DNA of 64,000 nt from Talpa occidentalis (taxonomy: Eukaryota > Chordata > Mammalia > Eulipotyphla > Talpidae), in the NCBI RefSeq assembly GCF_014898055.3, contig NW_023601104.1:80273106-80337105 (forward strand), read 5' to 3'. Below are positions 1 to 11,865 of the stretch, piece after piece. The notes below the pieces were generated by a model, which saw only the letters and a program-made list of their open reading frames with translations, did no database searches and had not been told where the DNA came from. The position numbers and the translations under genes are program-made. Every line of letters begins with the position of its first letter. Positions within the stretch are counted from its first letter, which is position 1.

Positions 1-1330
1 TCTATGGCTATAACCCTTTTCATAGACCTGAGGCTGTGGATATATGAAAACACTTTAGCTGAATTGGACCTCCTTTTTATAAAATTCCCTGATTTCTGAC
101 AATTTGGTCATAAAAGCTTTTGATAACAATATCAAAACCCTCATAGTGCAGTACTGTAAAATGTGACTGTGTTAATGGTCAGGAAAAAAATCTGTATTTT
201 AAACTGTCATGAACTGTTTAAACATCATAATGGGAAACATTTATGGCTTAAATAATTGAAGTCCACATTTCTCAGAATCCATCTACCCATCTCAACCTTT
301 TGTTAGACCTTCAAACAAATCACAGAATCGGCTGGTTTGAGTTTCTGGTAACTCTTTTTATTCCCACCACGGGGTAAAGGGTTGGGGCTCAGATCCCATA
401 TTAGTGGGGAACCTACTTAAGCAGATCTGTGAATCTCCCTGGACTTCAGTTTCCTCTTCTAAAGTACTTCCAGCTTTGAATACCTCAATCTTCTGTTCCT
501 ACATCTTTTATCTACTTACTCTTCTTTTAAGTTGATGTATTATTCACAGATAACATTATGTTGTCTACTTTCTCTTAAAAGAAAATTTCAATGCATAATA
601 CAGTGATCTAATAGCAAGAAATGAAGGAGAAAAGCAAATAATTTGGTCATAAATTTCACCACTCATCATCATCAACTTTACTCAGCATTATTAATAAATG
701 TTTATTAAGGACCTACTATGGACATGGTAAATACTTGTGTTGCGATACCTAGTATGACTACAAGCACAATGCAAAACTCTCGGACTCAGTAGGGATTTAT
801 CTTCTCTCAATTTCCCCATTGCTAGTGTTCCCATGGTGGTTACATCATTATTATTATAGACTCTTATATTCTTTAATCTTATTTTCTTATGACTCCAGAG
901 AAAACAGAAGACTTTCATCTCAAGGGGATCCTTAATATGTCACAAATTATTATTAAATCATGTACTGTATTTTTCTTTCACTATTTTTCAGTGTGAAGAA
1001 GCTCCATTTAAACCTACTAGGTTATGCTTCTTAGGGAAAAAAATCATAGGCTTCAACGCTCACATCTAATCCAGTTGAGCCAGCTGACATACTAGTTTTA
1101 ATGGTTTGCAGTGATAAATTTGTCATAGAATTGGAGCCTTCTCCAGGTTATAAATTGCCCAGACCCAAGTGCTATGGAAAATTTACAAGGACTGCCATTA
1201 GAATAGAATGTTTTAAATTATCTCAGTTGTATTGGAGAAGGAAAAAAACAGTCTGATAAGAGGTGTACCAAGTAGTCACGAGTTCATGGGACAGAGTCAG
1301 TGGGTTATTTGTCAAGTGATAAACTGAATA
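1..1330. other. Mostly unassigned AT-rich intergenic DNA
   Basis: No coding signal or confident repeat was seen apart from a weak MIR-like stretch around 370-490. That stretch has a CTTCAGTTTCCTC block resembling the MIR segment CCTCAGTTTCCTCATCTG on the plus strand. Open frames here are short and look like chance. Confidence 0.4.
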
Positions 1331-1530
1331 ATGATGATGACAAAAGTATCTGTCATTTTTTGAGTGTTTTAGTGAGAAAGAGGCTTTGTCATTATTTCTT
1401 TTAAGCCTCATTATAACCTCATGAGCCATATACTTTTATTCTTATTTTACAGAAAGGAAAACTGAGCAAGAGAGGTTAAATAATGTCCCCCAAGCCCAAC
1501 AGGTAATAAATAGCCATGTTCCTATTGTCC
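1330..1530 (-). mobile_element. MIR SINE fragment
   Basis: Read on plus, the segment ends with a diverged form of the antisense MIR core. The order is a TCATTATAACCTCATGAG block, then ATTTTACAGAAAGGAAAACTGAG, then AGAGAGGTTAAATAATGTCCCCCAAG, with gaps as in the MIR consensus. MIR is an ancient tRNA-derived mammalian SINE mobilised by L2. The fragment is old and inactive. Confidence 0.75.
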
Positions 1531-1539
1531 GTTGTCCCC

Positions 1540-2090
1540 TCAGTCCATCGTGTCTGGGAGGCACCAGCCTCAGCCTCCAGCTCTTCCTGCTCCTCCTGGC
1601 AAGGCCATCATTCTCTCACATTCACCCTTACCATCATGGCTGATTTTTTCTTTTCCTTTGCTCTACATCCAGCCAGTCACCAAGTCCCTTTGCTCACTTG
1701 GGGAGTGAGCTATCAGCCCTCTTCCCATCTTCTTCGTCCAGCTGTCTGGCCTCACCCCTAAGAGTCCAGGCTAAAGGCCAGACTCCTAACTCAGCACGCA
1801 AGGCTGAGTTCATTTTGTCCTCTGAGGTTCTTCTCTGACCTCCCTCCTAACAGCTGAGTCACTAAATGCATCAGGCTCTTTCTTCCACGTGACCCTGTTG
1901 TTCTGGATAAGTCCTTGCGGGGACATCCCCTCCACTGCACTCTGCTGTGTGAGCCCTGTCACCCTGCAGGGTGAGGCTGGGTTCCCTCCCCGTGACTAGT
2001 CTCTGTAGTCTGTTTCCCCCGACTCCCTCCTCCTGCCTGGTCTGGTGTTTCCATGTCTCTTCACTTCACGGTGTGGCTCCTGTTCAGCTC
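1540..2090 (+). mobile_element. Probable L2 LINE fragment (degenerate)
   Basis: The strand is pyrimidine-rich. The phrase CATCCAGCCAGTCACCAAG near 1669 matches the L2 reverse-transcriptase region, whose consensus reads CATCCAATCAGTCACCAAG. The overall C/T-rich style continues for several hundred bases. There are no long intact frames. The assignment rests on a few remembered consensus blocks, so the borders are approximate. Confidence 0.45.
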
Positions 2091-2239
2091 TTCCTGAATG
2101 TGACCTGGCAGGGGTGCATAGGCTGGGCCGCGGCCCTTGCGGACATCGGGAGCATTGCTGTACCCCCACAGTGCGAGTCTCCATGCCCAGGTGAATATGT
2201 GAGGATGGGGATTTTTATGGAACTGTAATGAATCTCTCA

Positions 2240-2560
2240 TGTTGAACTCATGGAATTAAGAGTCCCCCCTACTGCCCAACCTTATTATTCAGAGACCCAT
2301 TTCAGTAGAAAAGGGCCACAGGCATTCAGGGAGTGTGGTGCCAGGTCATCTGCAAAAGGGGCCACTGCGCCACCCCCAGCTCTGCTGCTGTGCCCCTTGG
2401 TGTCCCTTTCCATCGAGAGGTGGAGTTTTTTCTCCACTGTGAATCTGAGCTGGTCTCGTGACTCACTTTGACCAAGAGACATAACAAGTAGTAAATCACC
2501 AAACCTGAGATGATCTTGAGGATCCTCCCCACCTTCCACAAAGGATCCCCAAATAGGATC
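2240..2560 (+). mobile_element. MLT1-type MaLR LTR fragment
   Basis: The block from about 2420 (GTGAATCTGAGCTGGTCTCG, then TGACTCACTTTGACCAAGAG) closely follows the MLT1 LTR segment that reads GAATCTGGGCTGGCCTTGTGACTTGCTTTGACCAATAG. It is a solitary, decayed non-autonomous ERVL-MaLR LTR. Flanks are too diverged for exact edges. Confidence 0.55.
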
Positions 2561-2569
2561 CCACCTGAG

Positions 2570-3827
2570 TCATGCCTTTGGCCCCATCGTCATTGAGTTT
2601 TGTCCTACTGTGTGTGTGCAGATGTGGTTTGAGAGGCTTGTTTAGTCAGCCTTAGTGCGTTTTTACAGCTCTTCTATAGAAATGATCTTACAGTAGGTAA
2701 TAAATTGTGATTATTTACATGCCATAAAAACATAGTTCTGTTTTGTGTCTTAATTTTCTGAACATAATCCAAAAGCTAACATTGACTTTAAAAAATGCTA
2801 ATATTTCACAAGTCTAATTTAAAAAAAAAAAGACAACCCCATGTCCTTAGTCTGCAAATACCTGGAATTACTCCTCCCCTTTCCTCCTACCCGTTATGTG
2901 GAAACAAGCTTTGTATTTGCCAAATAGTGAAAGTCTTTTTTTGACAGTATGCATTTCACTTTTTGTGTGACTGCTTTACCCCAGTAATATTTTCTTCCAT
3001 GGAAAATGACCATTGCTTCCAGAAGCATATGACTTTTTTTTTCTAAACGCATGAAGTTTTAAAAATGAAACTTCATTTCAGACAGAATGATCTTTGATTT
3101 TATAAAAGTGGAATGTATTTTATGCTTCTGTGGCTCTTCATCATTTTAAAACCTATTAGTTGTAACAGGTCAGCTTGAAAAATGAGGAGGTTTAGATTTA
3201 ACTTCGACAAAAAAAAAAAAAAAAGTCACCACAGTCGGATTCTGAAACTGTGCCAGGAAAATTGGGTTTGAATGATACTTGAATTTGTTTTTTAAGGGAT
3301 AGCTTTCTCCTCTAAATGTGTGTTCAGTAAAACACTGTTATTCTGGTCCTCGCAGACACGTGAGCTAGATTCATGCATGGCACAGACCAGGATTTGCTCT
3401 GAGCATTTCCATCCTGATGACCTGACCTGAGGGGTTTTCTCTCCTCTTTCTGGCTGAGAGAAGGAATCGGATTTTATTAGCATTTTACTCAGTAATATGT
3501 TCATATTGCTTTCCAACTCTTACAGTCTCAGTCTACAAGAATACCTGTGACATACTGAGATAGTTCATATTATTGCTAGAAAAGTACAAGGTAATTTGGA
3601 TAGAAAATAATATAATAACTCTTGTAACAGAATATAATTAAATTAGTACCTAGTGTAAAGATAGTGAAAGGATTTATTTTTAGTTTTTAGTGGGTCAGAT
3701 CAGATTTTAATGTGATTAAAATTGGTAAATTACATAACAGCCTTCACTTCAGGGGTGTTCTCAGTGGGTTCAGCTGTCTCTCATATTTGTTGTAAACATT
3801 TCTGTTCCTTCCACCCTCCCTGTTTTG
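2570..3827. other. Unassigned AT-rich DNA
   Basis: Nothing recognisable was seen. It contains short A runs, for example near 2820 and near 3210, and no frame with coding character. Confidence 0.4.
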
Positions 3828-4106
3828 CTTTTTTTTTTTTAAAGATTTATTTATTTTTATACAAGAACCGGGGTACAGGCCAGATGTGTGGGAGAGTGAG
3901 AGGATTCACCAGAGACAGAGCGGGGAACAGAACAGGCAGACTGAGGAAATACACTGCTGATGGGAGCAGCGGGTGAGGCAGGAGAGGTCGGCCGTGCCAT
4001 GTGGGATTCTCGCCGGCTGGCCGGGATCGAACTGGTGCTGCAGAGGCTGCGGACAGCTTCACAGTGCAGTGCTCAACCGCCTGCACCACCAGGTTGACCC
4101 CCATCT
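3828..4106 (-). mobile_element. tRNA-derived T+ SINE, subfamily B
   Basis: The copy is antisense: T tail, AAAGATTTATTTATT, then ACAAGAACCGGGGTACAGGCCAG, down to a degraded head at CACCACCAGG. The flanks TCCCTGTTTTG (3817-3827) and TCCCTGTTTTT (4107-4117) are the target-site duplication. The subfamily B marker is GGGGTACAGGCCAGA instead of CTGGGTACAGTCAGA. The head lacks the usual GGAGGCCC, reading GTTGACCCC instead, so this copy has diverged. Confidence 0.85.
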
Positions 4107-4229
4107 TCCCTGTTTTTAAGTTAACCCAATAGTCAATATTTTGAATTTGCTAAAATAGGGAATACATCTGTTATATTCTTAGAAACCTTGAAATTGAAGA
4201 ATTTTAAATTGGGTAGGCATGCATTCACC

Positions 4230-4700
4230 AATCTATTAATTAAATTGTTACTGAGCACCTATTGTGTGCATAGCATCTTCCTGGGTAGTATGAACATAGC
4301 AAGCAAGTTCCCTAATTGCCACGAGTTCATCGTTTTGTTCTATGTAGGCAAAGGATAACTGAGTTAACACACAAGCCAGATGCGGATACCATGCTGTACA
4401 GCAAGGGAAACAGGAATTGAGAAATCGACTGAGTGTGTGTGGGGGGGTTTGTGTGTGTGTGTGGGGGGGGACACGTTTTACATGGGGAGGTTTGGGCAGA
4501 TGTTTTGAGGGATGACAGTTAAAAAGGCCTAAATGATGTGAAGCTGATAGCCAAAAGGGAGTAGAACCATCTAGAAAGAGGAAAAGCAATGGGAAAGACT
4601 CAACTGGGCATGAACTTGTCAAGATGGAGAAACTGAAAGAAAAGCAGTCTGCATTGCTGTGAGCAAGAAGATTTGAGGTGAGATTTGAAAGGTAGACAAG
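4230..4700 (-). mobile_element. L2 LINE 3' fragment
   Basis: On plus, the start reads ATTAAATTGTTACTGAGCACCTATTGTGTG. This is the reverse complement of the conserved L2 3' end (GTGCTCAATAAATGTTTGTTGAATGAATG). The following purine-rich stretch is in the style of antisense L2, for example AAAGGCCTAAATGATGTGAAG. A GT/G-rich simple repeat lies inside at 4432-4470. Confidence 0.6.
4432..4470. repeat. Interrupted (GT)n with G runs
   Basis: Two short GT runs alternate with runs of seven and eight or more G. It is low-complexity sequence within the L2 fragment and is likely to vary in length. Confidence 0.8.
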
Positions 4701-4709
4701 CTATCCCAC

Positions 4710-4770
4710 ATGATATGATATGTGATAGCTATGATGTTAATTTGTACTGTGTTACTTTATATCATATCAT
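4710..4770. repeat. 11-bp perfect inverted repeat
   Basis: ATGATATGATA at 4710-4720 is the exact reverse complement of TATCATATCAT at 4760-4770, with a 39-bp spacer. It sits in AT-rich DNA, so it could be chance or the remains of a small transposon. Confidence 0.5.
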
Positions 4771-5198
4771 TTATCAAACTTTTATACTGTACTGACTGTT
4801 ACTATATTGTACTCATGTTATTTCTGTTTCGACATCCTCAAGCCTTGTAGATTTTCTGAGTATGCCCTAAATGCAAAATCAAAGTCACACCAGTAGTTTA
4901 TAGTATCCTTTCTTAGACCCTCGCCATATTTCTTCCCAATTATCAATTAAATCCAGTTAAAGAGATGTTTTCTGAGTCCATGCTGCAAGAAATTGAAGAG
5001 TCCACTGGACTGTTTCAGGTAAATGCAGCAGAAAAATCTGATAGACTCTCACTGAAAACCATCTTTCCTGGGTTATACCTTTTATTTCAATCAGTGGCCA
5101 GCTACCTTTTCTAACTTCTTATTTATCCTTAGGTTACAAATTGTCAAATGACATCCAGGAGCAAACAGCTAATGTCAATGTCTATGATTTGTAATGTT

Positions 5199-5475
5199 TT
5201 TTTTTTTTTTAAAGATTTATTTATTTATACAAGCACTGGGTACAGTCAGAAGCGCGGGAGGGTGAGAGAATTCACCAGAGCCAGAGCGGGGAGCAGAGCA
5301 GGCAGAAGGACCGAAGTACACTGCTGAGGGGAGCAGCGGGCGGCAGGAGAGGTCTGCGTGCCATGTGGGACCCTCCTCTGGTGGCCGGGGAGCAGCCGGG
5401 GATCGAACCGGCACTGTAGAGGCTGCGGGCAGCTTCGCAACCCAGCGCTCAACCGCTGCGCCACTGGGGAGGCCC
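5199..5475 (-). mobile_element. tRNA-derived T+ SINE, subfamily A (well preserved)
   Basis: This is a complete antisense copy flanked by a perfect 17-bp target duplication, CTATGATTTGTAATGTT, at 5182-5198 and 5476-5492. In the sense direction it has the GGGGCCTCCCC head, an A-box-like TGGCGCAGCGG, a B-box GGTTCGATCCC, a body with GCAGTGTACTTCGG, and a tail of AATAAATAAATCTTT then A. Subfamily A markers are the phrase read on plus as CACTGGGTACAGTCAGAAGC and a short GGGGAGCAGC insert near the B box, shared with the copies at 8117 and 63081. Good preservation suggests it is fairly young. Confidence 0.9.
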
Positions 5476-5492
5476 CTATGATTTGTAATGTT

Positions 5493-6380
5493 AATGTCTT
5501 TATTTGTTCCTCCCCATTCTCCAATGTAAGACCTAAAAAAAAATGTCTTTGAGACCTGGGTCTGCATCAGGCCAAAAAAAGTTTATCATGTGAATACGCT
5601 GCCCCCCACTCCCGAGAAAGGGCATTAAAAATTGTTAATCATTTAATAAGCTACATGAAAGTTTTAAATATATATCATTGAAATGAAGCAACACAGATTT
5701 GTAGACTGTGTTCTATTGCTGTGGTTATGAGCTACATGGTCTGAACTAGACTAGAGGATCATGACATAGTCAGGCTATCTCCTTTCTGTGCGTCTTCAGA
5801 CCGTATGATACACTGACTTAAAATTTCACTTCATGAAACTTTCTAATGACTTACAAGACATTTGTAATGGATTGCTAAAAGCAGTGATTCAGTCTTCCTT
5901 AGGAGATAATTAATACAGAGATTTTGTTATTAAAAAAGGCAATTGAGTTAGCTTCATTTTGAAGAAAGTAAATTCTAGAAGCCTTTCCATGGCTTGCTGT
6001 AGCGTTCTATCCCTTGGATGCTCATTTTGCTTTATCCTTTCTAACTTTCCCCAATTCTGTGGATTAATAGATTTCTCTCCTATTTAGAATAACATTGTAG
6101 AAACCAGTGCTGCAGTTAGTATCTATCTCCAGGCCTGGCCAATCTCTCTTCCCACGGGCTTTGTTCCAGGGGTTTCTCCTAGAGTGGGCAAGGCCTGACT
6201 GTGACAAGGAAGGATGCTTGAGGAATATGTGTGTGTGAAATGTTTGAGCAGAAAAACAAGCCATATATGTCCCTCCCAGGTTAAGAAACAAAACATTCCA
6301 TTCCAAACATGGGTGATGCTCTGAGATAGCCCAGCCTGGTTGCATTCTCCTTCCCTTGCCCTAGAGGTGATCATCATCTG
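5493..6380. other. Unassigned DNA
   Basis: No repeat or exon was recognised. Small open frames on minus near 6064-6377 lack supporting motifs and overlap each other. Confidence 0.4.
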
Positions 6381-7560
6381 GAATTTTTAAGATCACTCAT
6401 GTGCGCCTTTATATTTCATCACGCAAATCCATGTATTTTAAAATCGTGCATATTATTTTATTTGTAAGTCTTACATAAACAGAAATTGCTTTTTTCTCTT
6501 ATTATGTATATTTTTAAGACTCACCCACATTGATAACATGTATCTTCCATGTATTTTCTCTGCTGTATAGTATTCTGTTGGGGCTTTTCGGGGGAGGGCA
6601 CAATAACTAGCATCCTTACTTTTCCTATCTAGAATAAATTTAAAAATAGATATAAGTAGTAGAGTAGTAACTAGAAATATCAGCTTTTTTTGGGGGGGGG
6701 CTGAGATAGCTCTCTTATCAGGTGGACTTGCTAGACTGTAGCTAGAACTAACCAGCTTTACTCTTCCAGTTAGACTGTGTGGTTCATCCAGGACTCCCCC
6801 CTTCCCATCACCCCTTTGAGGACCTGGCCTTGTGACATTAGGGAGCAGAGCTCCGTGCATGTGGAGGGAGTACCAATGAGATAACTCACTTCTCAAGAAG
6901 GAATGAGTGAGGAGGTGGGAAAAGCTGGGACCATCCTTCCAAAGTAGGTTCCTCTGCAAGCATGTGTGAAGACAGGGAAAAGAAGTTTTCCCAGGACATT
7001 TTTCCCCATTATACATGCCCCATAACTTATATATCTATTCTCCTATTGATGGACTCCTTCACTGTCCTCGGAAATGGTGCTGCTGTGAATACCTTGTAAA
7101 GTATCCCCTCGTCCACATGTGGGAGAGTCGGTGGGGCAGTCTGCTCAGGAGTGGAACGGCAGCTGCTGGCTATGCATGCCTGCTCTTGATTTGCTGCCTA
7201 AGTAGCCCTTCCCATTCTCCCTTACCAGGGTATCAGGCTTCCCCTCATCCATGTCTGCATCAACACTTGTTACCAGATGCTATAGTTTTTACCAATCTCA
7301 TGGGTGTAAAGTGGCATTGAATGTAATTTTAATTTCCCCGATTCTCATAAAGTTCAACATTCTGTTTGCTAACCATTTGTTTTTCCATTTTGTCAATTGC
7401 CTATTGATATTGTGGGCTCACATAAAAATGTTGAGTTGCCCTTTTTTATACTGATTTATAGGGGTTCTTTATATATTTTAGAGGCTAATCCTTTCTCATG
7501 TATGAGTCAGCAAATCTTTTTTTTTAAATAATGTGTCTCTTGCTATATATCTGGAATATA
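6380..7560 (-). mobile_element. Old L1 fragment, antisense, interrupted
   Basis: Plus-strand phrases match antisense L1 3' sequence. Examples are GACTCACCCACATTGATAAC and GTATAGTATTCTGTTG before about 6585, then CTATTGATGGACTCC, GGTGCTGCTGTGAATACC and ACCAATCTCATGGGTGTAAAGTGG after about 7000. About 400 bp between 6585 and 7000 does not look like L1 and appears to be a later insertion of unknown identity. ORF2 is destroyed. A 181-codon open frame across this region on minus is a mosaic, not a gene. Confidence 0.65.
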
Positions 7561-8116
7561 TTTTTTCCTCAGAGGCTTTAGAGAGAACAGAGAATGTATA
7601 CGGTCTCACTAGACCACAGTAACAGGATCTACCTTCTGACTTTCTGTCAGCTGGAGAGCTCATGCTATCTTTAAATCATCTTTTTCCTCTTATTTGAGGC
7701 AGTGTGAGTAATGCTCCTTGAAGATTTACATATACTTTTTAAATTCTTTTATACTATAAGATTTAATGGTTACATCTTAATGCTTAAATTAAGATTTTTT
7801 GCCTCAGTGTCATTGTGTGAAAAGGCAATACCACAAGACGTTTATGCTACCAAAAATCAAATTCACCCACCACTACGACACTCTCCAGGTGTGGCCCGAC
7901 TTTTCCATTTGAACAAGACCCATATTACTGCTTCAGTCCTCTCCTTGGGGCTGGCAGACATTTTCACCCTCTAAAGGCTCTTGATACTAAATTACCCGCC
8001 CTACTTATATAAGGAAGTGGCATCGTGATTTTGCTAAGACTAGTTTCTTTGCAGGGTCATAGACTTTCTCCAATAAAAAGATGCTTAAAGAATACTTGGC
8101 ACAGATCTATTAATTT
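7560..8116. other. Unassigned DNA
   Basis: Nothing recognisable. An 87-codon plus frame at 7711-7974 has no identifiable motif and is taken as chance. Confidence 0.35.
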
Positions 8117-8417
8117 TTTTTTAATTAAGTCATTTATTTATTTAAGATTTATTTATTTATTTATTTATACAAGCACTGGGTACAGTCAGAAGCGCTGGAG
8201 GGTGAGAGAATTCACCAGAGCCAGAGCGGGGAGCAGAGCAGGCAGAAGGACCGAAGTACACTGCTGAGGGGAGCAGCGGGCGGCAGGAGAGGTCTGCGCG
8301 CCATGTGGGGCCCTCCTCTGGCTGCCGGGAAGCAGCCAGGGATTGAACCTGCACTGCTAGAGCCTGCGGGCAGCTTCGCAACCCAGCACTCAACCGCTGA
8401 GCTACCAGGGAGGCCCC
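8117..8417 (-). mobile_element. tRNA-derived T+ SINE, subfamily A
   Basis: Antisense copy very similar to the one at 5199, including the GGGAAGCAGCC insert. The tail side is longer and irregular: a T run, then AATTAAGTCATTTATTTATT, then AAGATTTATTTATTTATT. This is consistent with an expanded or duplicated tail. Imperfect flanks AGATCTATTAATT and AAATCTGTTAATT are the likely target duplication. Confidence 0.88.
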
Positions 8418-8509
8418 AAATCTGTTAATTATACGCAAAGGTTAAATAACCCACCTGATGTGCACATCCTGGTGGGTGAAGATAAAGATTAAGAGCCAGG
8501 TCCTCATCC

Positions 8510-8875
8510 CCTATGGCGTCTCCATAGTCCATTTGAGCTGCTGGTAGAGAACCATGAGCTGGGTGGTTTGAATTGGTTTGAACACAGAGTTTTATTTCCC
8601 ACAGTTCTGGAGGCTCTAGGGGTCCAAGATCTGGGTGCTGGTAGAATTGGTGCCTGGGGAAGACCCACTTCCTGATCTCACTATGTGGGGTGGAATTGGC
8701 AGGGGAGCTCGCTGGGGTCCCTTCTATAGGGACACTAACCCCACATTGGCCTCTGCCCTCATTACCTAATCACTACCCAAAGGCTCACCTCCTACTGTTG
8801 TCACTTGGGAGGTGAGGTTTCAACATAATAATTGTTGGGGGACATAAAATTTCAGTCTATAGCACATGGATTATA
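8510..8875 (-). mobile_element. MaLR LTR (MST-like), antisense
   Basis: On plus the order is GAGCTGGGTGGTTTGAA, TTTATTTCCCACAGTTCTGGAGGCT, GGGAGCTCGCTGGGGTCCCTTCTATAGGGACACTAA, CCTCATTACCTAATCACTACCCAAAGG, then GGGGGACATAAAATTTCAGTCTATAGCA. This is the block order of an antisense MST/MLT-class LTR. It is solitary, with no internal region seen. The exact subfamily was not decided. Confidence 0.7.
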
Positions 8876-9390
8876 GAATCACAGTTTTATTCTTATTTTG
8901 ATCAAGTGGTGTGTATTTTTAGAGCTGATTTCCTTGACTGATAGGTCTCAGTGCATTTGGCTTTTTGTTCTTGGCATCTTTTCAGTTTCTTAGTACTGGA
9001 GAAACTATTTATCATGCTTTGCTAAATAAGCTTCACGAAAGCAACATACACTGTTTTCTTCTCTGTTTTACACTGGTGTTTACATGCTAGTCTTTCCACA
9101 GGTTGTATAAATAAGTTAAATGTTATGGTAAATTATTCCAAAATGTCATATTAGCAGTTTGCATAAATTAAGATGCTGGTGCAATAGTTTGGATCAGATA
9201 GTAACAAGATATAAATTTGTAAATGTGTGCAGTTAATTTTTAAATATAATTTTCCCATGCTTAGCTAAGTTGTTTTATTTAAGTGAGTGTGTTTAACAAT
9301 AAAATTAGCACATTCAAGCCAAAAACAAAATATTACCACTAACTTACATATACCCATGTGTTCCTTCATCCTCCTGAGGAACCACACTGT
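8876..9390. other. Unassigned AT-rich DNA
   Basis: No coding or repeat signal was recognised. Confidence 0.35.
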
Positions 9391-9419
9391 ACACACACAC
9401 ACACACACATACACACACG
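9391..9419. repeat. (AC)n microsatellite
   Basis: An alternating AC run of about 29 bp with one interruption (ACAT). It continues into purine/pyrimidine-alternating sequence (CGCATATGCATG), which favours Z-DNA formation. Confidence 0.9.
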
Positions 9420-9509
9420 CATATGCATGTTTGCAGACATACATAAATGCATGTGTGTATTTATACACAGACCTGCATATTTCCCTATCACTTAATCTTC
9501 TTCATGTTA

Positions 9510-10240
9510 AAACCATATGATAGTGTCAGTATATACTTTTATTTTTTGCCTTTTTCATTCAACAACAGGATAATATTTATCCTTGTTTTGTAAGTTATTG
9601 TAATTTACTCATTTTAGATGTGCTTAACATGATCTGTTCTCCTATTAATAGGGATTTTGTTTCTCCCTCCTGATTCCATTTGTTTTTGCTATTTCTACAA
9701 ATAATGTGTAAGCAGTCTTGTATCATAACTCATGGTATCCACTTGTAAGTGTTTCTCTTGGATTTGTACCAAAGAGTAGAATTGCTGGGCTATAGTGTTT
9801 GTAGTTGCTTGCTTAAGTAGTGCTAACATATCAAATGATACTTCCAAATCACTTGTATTCATTTGCACTCCCACCATCAGTGAATGAGGACATCTGTTGA
9901 CCTGCATCTTCTCCAACATGTGGTATTGTCAGACGCCTCAGTCTTTTTCAATGGAGTGCATGTAATATCTCTGTGGGCTTTAGCTGTATTCCCTGAATCA
10001 TACAAGTCAGCTATAGTCTCTCTTCATCTTTATTGCTCTGTTCTCACATCTGTCCATGGTTTTCACCCATTTTTCTACTGATTTTATTGATTTGAGCATG
10101 TTCTTTGAATATGTTCTTGGTATTTTGTCAGTTAAATACCAAGATAGTATTTCTTCTCAGTTTGTGACTTGTTTTTTCACTTTCTTCAGGTATCCTTTGA
10201 AATATAAACAAAATTTAGTTTGGTTAAATTTATGAATTTT
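9510..10240 (-). mobile_element. Old L1 fragment, antisense
   Basis: Plus-strand phrases typical of antisense L1 3' ORF2 include GAATTGCTGGGCTATAGTG, TTTGCACTCCCACCATCAGTGAATGAG and CTGCATCTTCTCCAACATG. Many substitutions and stops make this an old copy. Confidence 0.65.
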
Positions 10241-10725
10241 TTTTGTGGAGTAGGATGATTATATACTATTTAAAAATCCCTTTCTTATCCCCAAATCAGA
10301 GAGATACCCATATTTTCTTCAGAAGACTTCCAATTCTGCTCTTGAAAATTAGGTGGGATGCTGACTTTCCACTAAGCTTGTTGGGTTTCAGCTCCCCCAA
10401 GAATATAGCCTGGCCCCATTATCTTTTTTGTTCACTGCCTCCTTTAAGGTAGTTTTATTTTACAGTCTTATTTAACATTCTTATTTTTTTCAGTGGGGGA
10501 ATTGATTTGATTATCCCAAACCATAAATTCACATGAATTATTAAATACTTTTTCTCTTAAACCTCTCTTTCAAAATTATTTTCCAAATATTGATTTATAG
10601 TGCAGAGCATTAGATTTAAGTGTTAAAAAGACTAACCACTTATTTGTAAGAGATGTAGAAAATATATAAAATTAGTGATATATTTCTAAAGTCTAGTGAG
10701 TCTGAAATCTTAGTTGTGTTGTATA
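10241..10725. other. Unassigned AT-rich DNA
   Basis: Nothing recognisable. Part of it may be eroded L1 continuing from the left. Confidence 0.3.
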
Positions 10726-11010
10726 TATTTTTTAAAGATTTTTATTTATTTATGCAGGCAAGAGCTGGGGCACAGGCCAGAGATATGGGGTAGGGGTGGG
10801 GGTGGTGAGAGGATTCACCAGAGACAGCGTGGGGAACAGAACAGGCAGACTGATGAAATACACTGCTGAGGGGAGCAGCGGGCGAGACAGGAGAGGTCTG
10901 CTGTGCCATGTGGGTTGCTTCCTGGCCAGCTGGGGATTGAACTCGTGCTGCAGAGGCTGCAGATTGCTTCACAGTGTGGTGCTTAACCCCTTACGCCACC
11001 AGGGAGGCCC
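10726..11010 (-). mobile_element. tRNA-derived T+ SINE, subfamily B
   Basis: Complete antisense copy with target duplication TGTGTTGTATA at 10715-10725 and 11011-11021. The head reads CCACCAGGGAGGCCC on plus. It carries the B marker GGGGCACAGGCCAGAG and a slightly expanded GGGGTAGGGGTGGGGGTGG segment. Confidence 0.9.
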
Positions 11011-11021
11011 TGTGTTGTATA

Positions 11022-11865
11022 GTCTATGGCTGTTTGAAGGATATGTCCAAATTTTTCTGGACATTTATTTTTCTGGTCTTGAATATCATTTAGAAAGCAC
11101 TAGCTAAGTATTTCTCATGTGGTATCAAAGCACATTGTCAGGAAATAGCGATAATTTAACGAACATATTGAATCTCAATTTTTTATTTCATCCATTATTT
11201 ATGAGAAAAAATAAGCAATGCTTTCTGTTTTCAATCAAGGAATTAGAACTAAGTATCACTTTTATCAAACTTGAAGATTTATTAAAATGTATTTTTCCTA
11301 TGCTTATACCTTGCTTGATAAGATTAACTATGTCTGAATATGTTGATGGTCCCTCCAAACCACCACCGGCTTTGATGATTGGCTGGGAGGATGCAGCATG
11401 TAATTGTACTTACTGCTATGGGTTTTTTCCCTTTTTCTTTTAATGGTGAAAAAATTAGCAAAGGAAAGGCACATGGAGTGAGGTATAGTAGAAACCAGGT
11501 GCAAGCTTCCAGAGTGTTCTTGCAATGGGATCACTCAGAGCACACTTAATTCCCCCAACAAACAAGTTGTGACAACACATATGAAATGTTGCCAACCAGG
11601 GAAGCTCATTGGAGACTCAAGGCCCAGAGTTTATTGTCGCTGATCATGCAGGCAGTGTCTGCCTGGCATGTACAAAATTCCAGACTCCCAGAAGGAAAGC
11701 TGGTGTTCAGAATTGTAGCACAGTTTTAGCTTGGCGGTTCTCTCAGCAATGATGTTTGTGGGAGTCTTCCCCAAATGCATGTTTCCAGATCCCACCTGGG
11801 GCCAGGGCAGCAGAATGGCAACCAGGCCTGCCATGCAGGTTCTCTTCTGGCATGAGTTATCACTG
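11022..11865. other. Unassigned DNA
   Basis: No repeat or exon was assigned. A 108-codon plus frame at 11117-11443 shows no motif or splice-site context that supports it. Confidence 0.3.

Noticed and set aside
6471..7016. 181-codon minus-strand open frame
   Set aside because: It crosses L1 DNA and an unrelated insert, with no domain or splice context.
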